DNA from: Vibrio fluvialis | Lineage (GTDB): Bacteria; Pseudomonadota; Gammaproteobacteria; Enterobacterales; Vibrionaceae | Length of the DNA stretch: 64,000 nucleotides | NCBI RefSeq assembly: GCF_900460245.1 | Contig: NZ_UHIP01000001.1 | Coordinates: forward strand, 1,798,001-1,862,000 | Direction of reading: 5' to 3' | Part shown: positions 53,497 to 63,347 of the stretch, piece after piece | Layout of the letters: each line of letters starts with the position of its first letter | How positions within the stretch are numbered: the stretch's first letter is position 1 | Notes under the pieces: generated by a model | Database searches by the model: none | What the model saw: only the letters and a program-made list of their open reading frames with translations | Told to the model about the DNA's origin: nothing | Position numbers and translations under genes: made by a program

Positions 53497-54948
53497 TTAA
53501 TTCAATCCACCCATCAAGGTGTATTTTACTTCCAGATATTCTTCCAGTCCGTGCTTGGCTCCTTCGCGTCCCAAGCCTGACTCTTTCACACCGCCAAACG
53601 GTGCCAGCGTGGTTGAGATCAGCCCTTCATTAATCCCAACAATACCGCTTTCCAACGCTTCACTCATTCTCCAGGCTCGTGCCAGTGACTGCGTATAACA
53701 ATAGGCGGCAAGACCAAAGTCTGTATCGTTCGCGCGTTCAACCACTTCCTCTTCGCTGCTAAAACGGAACAGAGCCGCAAGCGGACCGAATGTCTCTTCG
53801 CGAGTCACCAGCATATCATCGCTCATTTCAGTCAGCACATGCGGAACGAGTATACGACTGCCATCTTGAGGCAAGGTCCCAAACGCCACTTTAGCGCCCT
53901 TTTCTACCGCATCTTTGATGTGGCTACGTACTTTCGCAACCGCTGCATCATTGATCAGTGGACCAATTTGCGTGTCCGGATCTAACCCATTCCCCACTTT
54001 CAACTTACGCACCCGATCCACCAATTTCGCGGCAAATTGTTCATACACGTTGTCATGGACGTAAATACGGTTAGCACATACACAGGTTTGTCCAGCATTG
54101 CGGAATTTGGCGATCATCGCTCCATCCACAGCCGCGTTGATATCAGCATCATCAAACACAATAAATGGCGCATTGCCACCGAGTTCCAACGATAGCTTTT
54201 TGACGTTGGAGGCCGATTGCTCCATCAGAATTTTGCCGACTCGAGTCGACCCCGTGAACGACAGCTTGCGAACGGTTTTGCTCTTTGTCAGTACTTCACC
54301 AATCGAAATTGCATCTCCCGTCACAACTTGCAATAAGCCATCCGGCAAACCCGCACGTTTAGCGAGTTCTGCTAACGCAAGAGCAGTGAACGGTGTATCA
54401 GGAGCAGGTTTGAGTATCACTGCGCAGCCTGCTGCGAATGCAGGTGCCGCTTTTCGTGTGATCATCGCGGCGGGAAAGTTCCACGGGGTAATCGCGGCAA
54501 CCACACCGACAGGCTCACGAGAGACCAGAATACGCGCATCCGCTTTATGCGTCGGAATCATTTCGCCATAAGCACGTTTGGCCTCTTCGGCATACCACTC
54601 AACAAAGCTGGCTGCATAACCTATCTCGCCTTTGGCTTCGGATAACGCTTTGCCCTGTTCACAAGTCATCAGATAAGCCAAGTCGTCTTTGTGCTGCTCA
54701 ATCAGATTGAACCAACGACGCAGCACACCAGAACGGGTAGCCGCTGTTTCTTTCGCCCATGAGCGCTGCGCTTCCTGAGCCGAGGCAATCGCACGCTTTA
54801 CTTGATTGGGCGTTAGCTCCGGCACCGTGCCAAGCACTGCACCATCGAACGGATTCGTCACCGTCGACGTTTTTCCATTCTCACTGGCCACCCAATGGCC
54901 ATCAATAAAACACTGCTGCCGGAACAACGCAGAATCTGATAATTGCAT
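53497..54948 (-). CDS. gabD: NAD(P)-dependent succinate-semialdehyde dehydrogenase
   Basis: A 483-residue aldehyde dehydrogenase, GabD type, oxidising succinate semialdehyde to succinate. Cofactor sites ITPWNFPAAMITRKAAPA and FTGSTRVGK; catalytic Glu256 in SLELGGNAPF and Cys289 in GQTCVCANR, with the second Cys291 that forms a redox switch in some family members. The end motif GGVKESGLGREGAKHGLEEYLEVKY is GabD-like. AGGAG lies six bases before the ATG at 54948. No gabT or other GABA genes are nearby, so the source of its substrate is not clear. Confidence 0.93.
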   Translation of the reverse strand: MQLSDSALFRQQCFIDGHWVASENGKTSTVTNPFDGAVLGTVPELTPNQVKRAIASAQEAQRSWAKETAATRSGVLRRWFNLIEQHKDDLAYLMTCEQGKALSEAKGEIGYAASFVEWYAEEAKRAYGEMIPTHKADARILVSREPVGVVAAITPWNFPAAMITRKAAPAFAAGCAVILKPAPDTPFTALALAELAKRAGLPDGLLQVVTGDAISIGEVLTKSKTVRKLSFTGSTRVGKILMEQSASNVKKLSLELGGNAPFIVFDDADINAAVDGAMIAKFRNAGQTCVCANRIYVHDNVYEQFAAKLVDRVRKLKVGNGLDPDTQIGPLINDAAVAKVRSHIKDAVEKGAKVAFGTLPQDGSRILVPHVLTEMSDDMLVTREETFGPLAALFRFSSEEEVVERANDTDFGLAAYCYTQSLARAWRMSEALESGIVGINEGLISTTLAPFGGVKESGLGREGAKHGLEEYLEVKYTLMGGLN

Positions 54949-55203
54949 TCCCATCTCCTGAATAGTGAATCTTAGAGCGCTGAAATCATGTTTCAGAGTA
55001 TGGCATCAGTTATAGCACTAATCAGAAACGCCGTCCGAATGAAATGGGGAGTTCACGTGCAAGAGCGTAAAAGCTCGGCAGTGACATTATCTACAAAAAT
55101 GGATCAACCCAACTAATTCAGAATGCAAATTAATCCAAACATCAGCGATACAACGTCAGATTATTTGAGGTGAGAAATTACAGAAACGAAAAAGACAGAA
55201 ACG
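54949..55203. other. intergenic region between gabD and tRNA-Ser
   Basis: About 255 bases without a gene. It ends with a 15-base tandem repeat (ACAGAAACGAAAAAG twice, 55180-55209) past the tRNA terminator. Confidence 0.5.
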
Positions 55204-55209
55204 AAAAAG
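55180..55209. repeat. two tandem copies of a 15-base unit
   Basis: ACAGAAACGAAAAAG at 55180-55194 and again at 55195-55209. The second copy supplies the T run of the tRNA-Ser terminator on the minus strand. Confidence 0.85.
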
Positions 55210-55232
55210 CCCCAGCATTTCTGCTGGGGCTT
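55204..55232 (-). terminator. terminator after tRNA-Ser
   Basis: On the minus strand AAGCCCCAGCA / TGCTGGGGCTT followed by TTTTCG; seven bases past the tRNA 3' end. Confidence 0.9.
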
Positions 55233-55238
55233 AAAATT

Positions 55239-55326
55239 TGGCGGTGAGCAAGAGATTCGAACTCTCGATACGTTGCCGTATACACACTTTCCAGGCGTGC
55301 TCCTTCAGCCACTCGGACAACTCACC
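55239..55326 (-). tRNA. tRNA-Ser (GGA anticodon)
   Basis: An 88-base tRNA with encoded CCA. Acceptor GGTGAGT / GCTCACC, D arm from CCGAGTGG, anticodon loop CTGGAAA with GGA, a long variable arm (GTGTATACGGCAACGTATC) and T arm with GTTCGAATC. The long variable arm and the anticodon make it tRNA-Ser for UCC and UCU. Confidence 0.97.
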
Positions 55327-55462
55327 GGGGTGTTAACCTCATCGGCTAACGAGGCGCTAATTTAATGATTCTGCTTAAGATGGTCAAGTGCAAAACCGAA
55401 AAAAAGAGTGCTATGCAGTTTGTTTGCTTACTAATTGGCTAATTAGCACAAAATCAACGCGC

Positions 55463-55912
55463 TCAAATACTTTGGTAGTAACCCGGAACTTTAAACCAGC
55501 GGCGGCACATATCCAAAAAGTAACCGTACAACACACCCATGCCACAGGAAACCAATGCGTTACTGGCCACAGCGGTCACGATCTGTTCGCTTGAAGCACC
55601 AACGGTGTAGAGGATAGCGGCATAGACTGGTGACTGGAATAGAACATAAGCCACTAGATCAGAGATATTTTTCATCATGCTGCCCGCAGAGATCTTTCTT
55701 CCCTGACGCAGTACAAAGTCACGAAAAACACCATATGGCCAAGCAATCGCGATGTTAACCGGAATAGAGAGCGTACGCGAAGCCAGCGACTGCTCAAAAG
55801 TCATACCTGAAATAAAAATCTCGATGATCATCCCAGCGACAAAACAGAACACAACCATGGCAAATGTATCCGCAGCTGCGTGTCTGATACAAAACGGACC
55901 ACGTGGTTTCAT
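55463..55912 (-). CDS. alaE: L-alanine exporter AlaE family protein
   Basis: A 149-residue inner-membrane protein. Four hydrophobic segments are seen: [64 protein letters not shown] and [22 protein letters not shown]. The sequence agrees with AlaE in length and in conserved blocks such as PYGVFRD, and [14 protein letters not shown] at the end. AlaE exports alanine to prevent its toxic accumulation. The start ATG at 55912 has AGGGTG before it. Its own 240-base AT-rich upstream region separates it from the quorum-sensing kinase. Confidence 0.92.
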   Translation of the reverse strand: MKPRGPFCIRHAAADTFAMVVFCFVAGMIIEIFISGMTFEQSLASRTLSIPVNIAIAWPYGVFRDFVLRQGRKISAGSMMKNISDLVAYVLFQSPVYAAILYTVGASSEQIVTAVASNALVSCGMGVLYGYFLDMCRRWFKVPGYYQSI

Positions 55913-56151
55913 TTACACCCTCTACATAAAATATTTGACTATATAAATAGCAATTAAATAAAACAGATAACTAGATATAGAATCACATCCAGATTATGAC
56001 GCTATTAAATCATACAAATATTAGTTTTAGGTTCCGTTTTTTAATTTGACTGGTAAATAAACTACCAAAAAGTAAGAGAAAAGTAGCAGCTATCGCTGAA
56101 TTTACAACCAATTAACAACAAGATCGTTTAAACAACAACGATAAATGTAAA
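55913..56151. other. AT-rich intergenic region
   Basis: About 240 AT-rich bases between cqsR and alaE on the same strand. I see no gene and no clear terminator; it presumably holds the alaE promoter. Confidence 0.5.
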
Positions 56152-58575
56152 TTAATTACAGAATTCCGTAAGCAGGACGGTGAGTAGGTCTATCTCTTCC
56201 TGAGGCGGTATCCTGCCGCGTCGTAAACATTCGAGGGTGCTTTCCAAAACGTGGACAATCTGATGATCTGCAGGAAGTGGTAGAGATTGTTGTAGTGATT
56301 CGGTGATTTCCAACGCATCCGCAACCGCTTTGTTGTCCAGGGCAATGTAAAGCCTCACCAGAATCTCTTCAATCGTTCCCGAGAATACGGGCTTGCGATA
56401 ATGAGTTTGATACTGATAAAGCGCCGTTGAATGGCGGTAGAGTGCGTCATCCAACTCATTTTCGTCGATCGGTTTTGCAATGATGAAATCGGCTCCTGCG
56501 TTGAGCATCTGCTCACGAGTCTCTTTGAAAACATCTGCGGTGCAGCCAAAAATCAGTACTTTGGATTTGGTTTCTGGCAATTGACGAATGCCACGGATTG
56601 CCTCCACACCATCTTTGACGGGCATATGGTTGTCCATCAAAACTAAATCATAGCTGCCCTCTTTCACCGCTTTAATCGCCAACGCGCCGTTTTCTACACA
56701 AGTACATTCAAACCCTTTGTTTTTCATGAAGGTTTCAAGAATGATGGTATTGGTTCTGTTGTCTTCAACAATCAGAACCCGCAGCCCGGTATAACTGACA
56801 TGGCGCAGCGGTTTTGCTGTCGTTGTTTGCGCATCCGTCGCATCGATCGCGACACTGACACGAAAACTGGTTCCGATGCCAACCTCACTCACGACGCTGA
56901 CGGTACCGCGCATCAGCTCGGTAATTTGCTTAACAATCGCCAATCCCAACCCTGTGCCACCAAAACGGCGCGTAGTTGACGATTCTGCTTGCTCAAACGG
57001 CTTGAAAATCTTGCTTTGCGCGTCTTTGGGAATGCCTATCCCGGTATCGCGTACCTGAATGATCAGATAGAGCTGCTCTCCAATCGTCTCCTCTTCGAGG
57101 ATCACCTCAACCAAGCCACGATAAGTGAACTTGACCGCGTTGTTGAGCAAGTTGAATAGTATCTGGCGCAGGCGCGCTTTATCGGAGTAATACCAACGGT
57201 TTTCTTCAACCTGAGAATACACTTTGAACTGCAACCCTTTTTCATTGCACAAGGTTGAATAGACGCTGGTGACGCTGCCAATGATGGATTCAAGCGGGAA
57301 GCTACTGCGATCAAGTTCTAGGTGCCCCTGCTCTATTTTGGAGAAGTCGAGAATTTCATTCAGCAGTGTCATCATGTGCTCGCCCGATTCATACAGGCTC
57401 TTCATCTGCTGACGCTGACGTGGTTTGAGATCGCTTTTGAGCAGGATTTGAGCGGTGCCTAAAACTCCATTCATCGGTGTACGAATTTCATGGGACAGCG
57501 TCGCCAGAAATGCACTTTTTGCTTTAGTTGATGCCTGAGCTTTGACCTTTTCTGCTTCGAGATAAATCGTTTTTTGATTAAACGTATCAATCAGATAACG
57601 GATTTCATCCTGGCTGTGATATGGCACATCAATGATGCCGCCTTCCATCGACTCATCCACTTTTTGCGCGATAACGACAATGGGCTTGATGAGGTAGCGG
57701 TTCAGCAAGTAATAACCAAGCATTACACACAGTAGCAAAAGTGGAATCAATCCGCGTTCCACGCCAGTGATCAGCTCATATACTTGATCGTTGACTAAGC
57801 GTCGCGCATTCACCACCTCAAGCTGCCAGTGGAAATCACCAAACGGATAACGGCTGACATACGCACCACGTCTTAAGTGGAAGTTATGTTCACTGATGAT
57901 CGAGCCATAGGCGTCGTGGAGTTTAACACCTAGACCATATTGCTCGGCGTGATTGGCAATGAAATCGACGAAACCCTGCAATGATAAATCGACTGTCGCG
58001 ACTCCCGCGAACTGACCATTAACATAATATGGTGCGGACGCAGTCACCATCTGAACCTGAGTGTAGGAGTCCACATACACTGGCGACCAAGTGACACTGC
58101 CTTTGGCTTCATCGACAGCAGACAGATACCAACTCTCGCTGTCATACCCACCAGCGGCAGGGTTATTCCAGGAGATCAATTGGTCAACTTTGCCATCCGT
58201 TGCCCGGTTAAAAAACAGACTCGAGTACTTCACACTGGGAACAATACTGTTGGGTTTCGGCCAAAGACCGCCGCTGATCACGACACCATCCAGAATGGAG
58301 AACAGGGAACGCAGCATGCGGCCTTGTTCTTCCTGTCCTTGGCCACTCTGGCCGATGCTGACAATACTCTGCAAGACGCCAATTGAGCTGTTCAAAGGTT
58401 CGCGCACTTGCGTTGCCATGAGCGTGGCACGTAAATCGAGGTTTTGTTGCACCTCTTGTCTGAAAGGCGCTTCTACCACCCAATAGGTTACCGTTCCTAT
58501 CGTCGCGAGGAAGAAGAATAAGTAGACGCCCAGAGCAAGCATACTTTTGCGCTTTAACGAGGAACGTATTTCCAT
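56152..58575 (-). CDS. cqsR: CqsR-type quorum-sensing hybrid histidine kinase
   Basis: An 807-residue hybrid kinase. TM1 about 11-34; a periplasmic dCache-type domain (about 40-270) with [23 protein letters not shown] and [12 protein letters not shown] (Asp196, the usual ligand-amine contact); TM2 about 275-293; HAMP-like linker; His[16 protein letters not shown] (His362); ATPase [26 protein letters not shown]; receiver with VEDN and Asp648 in LVLMDNHMP. No HPt domain is seen in the 90-residue tail, as in kinases that feed LuxU. The gene order with a UPF0149 gene and nadA is that of CqsR (VC1831), a quorum receptor able to sense ethanolamine. Orthology is inferred from domains and synteny. 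Confidence 0.82.
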   Translation of the reverse strand: MEIRSSLKRKSMLALGVYLFFFLATIGTVTYWVVEAPFRQEVQQNLDLRATLMATQVREPLNSSIGVLQSIVSIGQSGQGQEEQGRMLRSLFSILDGVVISGGLWPKPNSIVPSVKYSSLFFNRATDGKVDQLISWNNPAAGGYDSESWYLSAVDEAKGSVTWSPVYVDSYTQVQMVTASAPYYVNGQFAGVATVDLSLQGFVDFIANHAEQYGLGVKLHDAYGSIISEHNFHLRRGAYVSRYPFGDFHWQLEVVNARRLVNDQVYELITGVERGLIPLLLLCVMLGYYLLNRYLIKPIVVIAQKVDESMEGGIIDVPYHSQDEIRYLIDTFNQKTIYLEAEKVKAQASTKAKSAFLATLSHEIRTPMNGVLGTAQILLKSDLKPRQRQQMKSLYESGEHMMTLLNEILDFSKIEQGHLELDRSSFPLESIIGSVTSVYSTLCNEKGLQFKVYSQVEENRWYYSDKARLRQILFNLLNNAVKFTYRGLVEVILEEETIGEQLYLIIQVRDTGIGIPKDAQSKIFKPFEQAESSTTRRFGGTGLGLAIVKQITELMRGTVSVVSEVGIGTSFRVSVAIDATDAQTTTAKPLRHVSYTGLRVLIVEDNRTNTIILETFMKNKGFECTCVENGALAIKAVKEGSYDLVLMDNHMPVKDGVEAIRGIRQLPETKSKVLIFGCTADVFKETREQMLNAGADFIIAKPIDENELDDALYRHSTALYQYQTHYRKPVFSGTIEEILVRLYIALDNKAVADALEITESLQQSLPLPADHQIVHVLESTLECLRRGRIPPQEEIDLLTVLLTEFCN

Positions 58576-58773
58576 AAGCCTTTGAAATTTTTCCGTTTGT
58601 ACAAGTATAGTGAATAAGTTATTGAGGAAAATGTTTTATTCACGGGTTTCGTGACCCATACAGCGTTCTGCTCTCCTGTAAAAGTCGAAGAAATAACGTA
58701 ACAAATTCGCCTTTAGACACCGTTTGAGGGTAAGATGGGCGCCTATTTTTCCAGATAAGTATGGAACTCTATT

Positions 58774-59343
58774 TTGACGTTACACGACATTCTAACCTTA
58801 CCTGAACTAGAAGATCGTCTGCTGAACGAAGCAAAAACCCGTGGTTTTGTGACAGCGATGGCTTCGGCACCTAACATTCTTCCGCCTGAAGAGTGGCTAC
58901 CCTTTTTGTGGGGCGGTGATGAAGTTGCACCGTTTACTGACGCTGAGGTGATGGAAAGCTACTTTCAACACATCATCGATATGTGGAACGTTTACCGTCC
59001 TGCGTTATTAAACGGCAGTTGGGCATGGCCGGAAGGTTGTGAGCTGGACGAAGAAGAGATCATCAACCAGAACGCACGTGATTTCTGTGAAGGAACTCTA
59101 CAAGGCTGGCAATTGGCCCGGGACGATTGGGAAGTCTTAATGCCCGAAGAGAGCCAGGATAATGCTCTGCTTGGCGGCGTGTTACTGTCGCTGGCTATGC
59201 TGTACGATCCTGAAACTTCTCTGGCGACACTGTCTGAGCAAGGAATGGAAGGTTTAGATCAATTTGAAGAAATCTATAACGCGGTTCCGGTCATGTTGTG
59301 TGGACTGACTCAGCGCGGTGTAACGCTGGCCGAACAGCAATAA
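58774..59343 (+). CDS. UPF0149/YgfB-YecA family protein
   Basis: A 189-residue acidic, helical protein of the UPF0149 family, as shown by the pattern ILTLPELEDRLLNEAKTRGFVTAMASAPNILPPEEWLPFLWG and ARDFCEGTLQGWQLARDDWEVL. The domain binds no known ligand; in E. coli YecA carries an additional SEC-C zinc domain, absent here. The start is TTG at 58774 with GGAA upstream; the nearby ATG is out of frame. It is divergent from cqsR and ends in a terminator facing nadA. Confidence 0.85.
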   Translation: MTLHDILTLPELEDRLLNEAKTRGFVTAMASAPNILPPEEWLPFLWGGDEVAPFTDAEVMESYFQHIIDMWNVYRPALLNGSWAWPEGCELDEEEIINQNARDFCEGTLQGWQLARDDWEVLMPEESQDNALLGGVLLSLAMLYDPETSLATLSEQGMEGLDQFEEIYNAVPVMLCGLTQRGVTLAEQQ

Positions 59344-59355
59344 TCCGTCGAATAG

Positions 59356-59383
59356 AAAAAGCCCGCCAATCGGCGGGCTTTTT
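59356..59383. terminator. terminator between the UPF0149 gene and nadA
   Basis: AAAAAGCCCGCC / GGCGGGCTTTTT around AATC; bidirectional. Confidence 0.9.
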
Positions 59384-59399
59384 AATGTATATCAGCAAG

Positions 59400-60461
59400 T
59401 TAAGCGTTGCCTTTAACCTGCATATTCAATTGTTCTGCAAAATCCAGCATACGGTTCAACGGAATCAGGGATTTGACACGCAGTGCTTCATCCACAAAGA
59501 TTTCGTGCTCTTCACCGCCATCACACAATGCTTTTTCAATCGCTTTGAGTCCGTTCATTGCCATCCACGGACAGTGGGCACAGCTACGACACGTTGCACC
59601 GGCACCTGCCGTTGGCGCTTCAATGAGTTCTTTCTCTGGTACCATTTGCTGCATCTTAAAGAAGATGCCTTTGTCAGTCGCCACAATCATTTTCTTATGT
59701 GGTAAAGACTTCGCGGCCTTGATCAATTGACTGGTCGAGCCGACGGCATCTGCCAGTTCCACCACGCTTGACGGTGACTCCGGGTGCACCAGAATTGCTG
59801 CATCTGGATACAGAGATTTCATTTTCTTCAGTGCATCAGCTGAGAACTCATCGTGTACCACACATTCGCCCTGCCAAAGTAGCATGTCTGCACCAGTTTT
59901 ATTGGCAATGTATGAACCTAGATGGCGATCTGGACCCCAGATAATTTTCTTATCTTCTGCATCCAGATGTTCAACGATTTCCAGCGCGATACTGGACGTT
60001 ACAACCCAGTCTGCGCGTGCTTTTACCGCTGCGGACGTATTCGCGTAGACCACCACCGTATGATCCGGATGGGCATCGCAGAACTCAGTAAATTTGTCTG
60101 CAGGGCAGCCCAAATCCAGAGAACACTCTGCATCGAGCGTTGGCATTAAAATGCGCTTCTCTGGGGTCAGGATTTTCGCTGACTCACCCATAAAACGTAC
60201 ACCGGCAATAATCAATGTACTGGCTGGGTGGCGATTACCAAATTTGGCCATTTCCAGCGAATCGCCGACAAAGCCGCCAGTCTCTTCTGCCAATGCCTGA
60301 ATTTCAGGATCGGTGTAGTAGTGGGCGATCAGCACTGCGTCTTTGTCTTTAAGCAGTTGTTTGATGCTCGCGATGTAGGTTTGTTTTTCTTGTTCTGTTA
60401 ACGGAATAGGTTTTGGAGGGAACGGGTAAACCGTCTCGATCTTATCCAGTATATGACTCAT
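59400..60461 (-). CDS. nadA: quinolinate synthase NadA
   Basis: A 353-residue iron-sulfur enzyme that condenses iminoaspartate with dihydroxyacetone phosphate to quinolinate in NAD synthesis. The three cluster cysteines are visible: Cys113 (ECSLDLGC), Cys200 ([10 protein letters not shown]) and Cys297 in [10 protein letters not shown], the same numbers as E. coli. [20 protein letters not shown] and [11 protein letters not shown] begin the first of three pseudo-repeat domains. The ATG at 60461 has only a weak AAGAG upstream. It follows cpoB at a distance with a terminator between, so it is a separate unit. Confidence 0.97.
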   Translation of the reverse strand: MSHILDKIETVYPFPPKPIPLTEQEKQTYIASIKQLLKDKDAVLIAHYYTDPEIQALAEETGGFVGDSLEMAKFGNRHPASTLIIAGVRFMGESAKILTPEKRILMPTLDAECSLDLGCPADKFTEFCDAHPDHTVVVYANTSAAVKARADWVVTSSIALEIVEHLDAEDKKIIWGPDRHLGSYIANKTGADMLLWQGECVVHDEFSADALKKMKSLYPDAAILVHPESPSSVVELADAVGSTSQLIKAAKSLPHKKMIVATDKGIFFKMQQMVPEKELIEAPTAGAGATCRSCAHCPWMAMNGLKAIEKALCDGGEEHEIFVDEALRVKSLIPLNRMLDFAEQLNMQVKGNA

Positions 60462-60584
60462 TGCTCTTGCTCTACGCAACTTCCTTTAATCCGGGCATTG
60501 TACACCGTAAATTGTTCGATAGGCAAAAGTGATTGGGCGAGAAAAACAGCGCGCAGCAATGCTTAAACCATGAGACGTTATAAG

Positions 60585-60611
60585 CAAAAAGGCCGCTAAC
60601 GCGACCTTTTG
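60585..60611 (-). terminator. terminator of the tol-pal operon
   Basis: On the minus strand AAAAGGTCGC GTTA GCGGCCTTTTT (one wobble), directly after the cpoB stop. Confidence 0.85.
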
Positions 60612-60612
60612 A

Positions 60613-61395
60613 TTATTTGAGATTTTCTCTTGCCACTTTGGCAGAAGCACTGTCCGGATACTCATCCACAACTTGCTGATAATATTTTTTGGCTTGCGCA
60701 GCATTGTTGTTGCGCTTAGCGATATCACCCAATTTGACCATGGCATCAGCGCGTTTATTGGAGTCTTTATACGTCAACACCGCAGCAAAACTTTTCACGG
60801 CGTCTTGATCTTGCTTCTTCGCAAAATAGAGCTGACCTAACCAATAGTGCGAGTTTGGCGCAAAGTTGGAATTTGGGTAATCTTTCTGAAATTGTTGAAA
60901 CGCAGCGATCGCTCCGGCGTAATCTCGCTTTTTAAGGATCAGATCGACAGCATTTTCATAGGCGGCTTGCTCGTCGGCATCACTGCTGAACGTGCCAGCC
61001 GGAATATCTTCACTCTGAGCAGCATTGCTCGCCACAGCGTCGGCTGGGCGTGATTTCATTTCACTACGAACATTATCCAGCTCCACAAACAGTTCGCGCT
61101 GGCGTTGCAGCATTTGCTGCATGTCGTAGTTATTTTTTTCTATTTGCCCACGTAAATCATTAATTTCCAGGGACATATCATCCAGCTGCTTCTGCATTTG
61201 CAACTGCATGCGATTACGGTTTTCCAACAATCGTTCCAAACGAGCGACTTCACTTTCTGAAGATCCCGAACGTGTAGCGGAAGTTTGATTGCTGCTGTTG
61301 CTGAGGTCAGATACTGGAGCTGGTGCAGCGAACGAAGCGCTCGCTGCACTTGCCAGTAACGTAAGCGTGACAACGCGCTTTAGGTTACTGAACAT
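60613..61395 (-). CDS. cpoB: Tol-Pal coordinator of cell division CpoB
   Basis: A 260-residue periplasmic protein that links TolA-dependent outer-membrane constriction with peptidoglycan synthesis by PBP1B. It has a signal peptide (to about residue 24, ASASFAAPAP), a coiled-coil trimerisation region (ARLERLLENRNRMQLQMQKQLDDMSLEIND, about 48-115) and TPR-type repeats from about 140 (YENAVDLILKKRDYAGAIAAFQQFQKDYPNS, then YLGQ-like HYWLGQLYFAKKQDQDAVKSFAAV). The ATG at 61395 is nine bases after GAGG. It ends the tol-pal operon at a terminator. Confidence 0.94.
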   Translation of the reverse strand: MFSNLKRVVTLTLLASAASASFAAPAPVSDLSNSSNQTSATRSGSSESEVARLERLLENRNRMQLQMQKQLDDMSLEINDLRGQIEKNNYDMQQMLQRQRELFVELDNVRSEMKSRPADAVASNAAQSEDIPAGTFSSDADEQAAYENAVDLILKKRDYAGAIAAFQQFQKDYPNSNFAPNSHYWLGQLYFAKKQDQDAVKSFAAVLTYKDSNKRADAMVKLGDIAKRNNNAAQAKKYYQQVVDEYPDSASAKVARENLK

Positions 61396-61410
61396 GAGGT
61401 TCATCCTCGA

Positions 61411-61950
61411 TTAGTACACTAGAACTGCACGGCGGTTCTTAGCGTATACTTCTTCAGTTTGACCAAGAAGTAGAGGCTTCTCTTCACCGTAGCTTACGAT
61501 AGAGATTTGGTCAGCTTGAACACCCAGAGCTTCTAGGTATTTAGCAACAGCTTGTGCACGACGCTCGCCCAGAGCGATGTTGTACTCTGGAGTACCACGC
61601 TCGTCTGCGTGACCTTCGATAGTCACTTTCAAGCTTGGGTTCTTAGTCAGGTAAGCTGCGTGAGCTGCCAGCATTTCTTCGTAGTCGCTTGCGATCGTTG
61701 CGTTATCGAATGCGAAGTAAATGGTTTGAGTTTCACGAAGCGCTTGCTCTTTCAACTCTTGCTCAGAAAGTTGTGCATTCTCGTCCATTGGCGAAACAAC
61801 TGTTGTGTCAACGTTGCCTGCTGTACCTGACGTAGTTTGGTTAGTTTCAGAACCAGAAGCGTTTGCTGCTTCATCGCTTGAACTACATGCAGTCACTGCT
61901 AGTACTGGTAGCGCAATCAGTAGCCCTTTAAGAACTTTGTTAAGTTGCAT
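61411..61950 (-). CDS. pal: peptidoglycan-associated lipoprotein Pal
   Basis: A 179-residue outer-membrane lipoprotein. Lipobox in [16 protein letters not shown]; a flexible Ser/Thr/Asn-rich linker (about 24-70); OmpA-like domain with [18 protein letters not shown] and the peptidoglycan-binding [30 protein letters not shown]. Pal binds meso-diaminopimelate in the wall and TolB. AAGGA precedes the ATG by seven bases. It lies 31 bases after tolB and 15 before cpoB. Confidence 0.97.
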   Translation of the reverse strand: MQLNKVLKGLLIALPVLAVTACSSSDEAANASGSETNQTTSGTAGNVDTTVVSPMDENAQLSEQELKEQALRETQTIYFAFDNATIASDYEEMLAAHAAYLTKNPSLKVTIEGHADERGTPEYNIALGERRAQAVAKYLEALGVQADQISIVSYGEEKPLLLGQTEEVYAKNRRAVLVY

Positions 61951-61981
61951 CTTATTTTCCTTACTATGTAATAGTTAGTTG

Positions 61982-63334
61982 CTATAAAAACGGAGACCAA
62001 GCAGGTGCTCTAACGCGCCCATTAGTTGCCGGTAATCTAGCTTTAAATCGTCCATCTATCGACACCATCGACAACACGTTTGTCTTGTTATAGATGGAAC
62101 TGTAAATGACCATACCACCATTAGGTGCAATGCTTGGAGACTCGTCGAGCAAAGTCTTCGTCAGAATTTGCACAGAACCCGTTTCCAAATCTTGTTTTGC
62201 CAAGTTAAAGCCAGAGTTGCTGCGATTCACCATAACCAGGAATCGTCCGTCCGGTGTAATTTGACCACCTAAGTTTTGGCTACCTTGCCAGGTCAGACGT
62301 TTGGTCGCACCGTCTGTCAAATTTACTTGATATATCTGTGGTTTACCACCCCGATCCGATGTAAATATCAGGGATTTACCATCAGGATTCCAGAAAGGTT
62401 CTGTGTTATTTGATCGACCACTCGTAATTTGCGTCAGCTTCCGACTGGTCAGATCCAGCGTATACACCTGCAGACTACCCGTTTTTGAGAGTACCAGCGC
62501 TAGTGTTTTGCCATCCGGTGAGAATCTTGGTGCGCCATTATGACGTGGGTATGACGTCACCTTTTCACGCTCACCGGTATAAATGTTCATGATGTAGATT
62601 TCAGCCTGACCGTTCTGGAAGCTCACGTAGGCCAGCTTCTTGCCATCCGGCGACCAGGCAGGAGACATCAAAGGCTGTTTAGAGCGCAATACCAAACGTT
62701 CGTTGTAGCCATCGTAATCGGCCACTCGCAGCTGATATGGATAAGCATCTTTGTCGTTGACCACCACGTAAGCGATACGGGTCAGGAAAGCACCGCGCTC
62801 TCCCGTCAGTTCTTCATAAACCAAATCCGCAATGCGGTGCGCATACTCACGCATGCGTTTGGCTGGCACAGTCGCGACTTTGTTAAACAGAACATGATCT
62901 TTTGACATCACGAGCTGGCCATCCGAGCTCAGTGCACGGCTCTGGCCTTGTGTCAGTTGACCACGTACTACATCCACTAACTGGTAGTTGATCACGTAGT
63001 TGCCTTCTGCATTCTGTGTGATGCTGCCTGTCAGCAGTGCATCGACACCAATACCAGTCCACGCGTCGAATTTTACATCCGCTTCGCTGTAGGGAGTCTG
63101 AGGCATTTTGCTGGTTGGAATTGGGCTGAATTTACCACTGCGCTGCAAGTCTGATGCAATGACGCCAGAAACGTCTTGCGGCAGCTTGGTCTTTCCTTCC
63201 CATTTGAAAGGAACAATCGCAATCGGGCGTGCAGAGTTGATACCATCGGTAATCACCAGTTCCAGCGCCGCGTTGGCAAATTGCATGCTACTTGTAACTA
63301 CAAGCAGGCATCCTAACATTAATCGCTTTAACAC
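61982..63334 (-). CDS. tolB: Tol-Pal translocation protein TolB
   Basis: A 450-residue periplasmic protein: signal peptide ([21 protein letters not shown]), an N-terminal alpha-beta domain (about 25-170) with [10 protein letters not shown] and [12 protein letters not shown], and a six-bladed beta-propeller of PD40 blades, each with [15 protein letters not shown] cores ([42 protein letters not shown]). It exchanges between TolA and Pal. GTG start at 63334 with AAGGA seven bases before it. It starts 13 bases after tolA. Confidence 0.97.
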   Translation of the reverse strand: MLKRLMLGCLLVVTSSMQFANAALELVITDGINSARPIAIVPFKWEGKTKLPQDVSGVIASDLQRSGKFSPIPTSKMPQTPYSEADVKFDAWTGIGVDALLTGSITQNAEGNYVINYQLVDVVRGQLTQGQSRALSSDGQLVMSKDHVLFNKVATVPAKRMREYAHRIADLVYEELTGERGAFLTRIAYVVVNDKDAYPYQLRVADYDGYNERLVLRSKQPLMSPAWSPDGKKLAYVSFQNGQAEIYIMNIYTGEREKVTSYPRHNGAPRFSPDGKTLALVLSKTGSLQVYTLDLTSRKLTQITSGRSNNTEPFWNPDGKSLIFTSDRGGKPQIYQVNLTDGATKRLTWQGSQNLGGQITPDGRFLVMVNRSNSGFNLAKQDLETGSVQILTKTLLDESPSIAPNGGMVIYSSIYNKTNVLSMVSIDGRFKARLPATNGRVRAPAWSPFL

Positions 63335-63347
63335 AAGCTTTTCCTTT

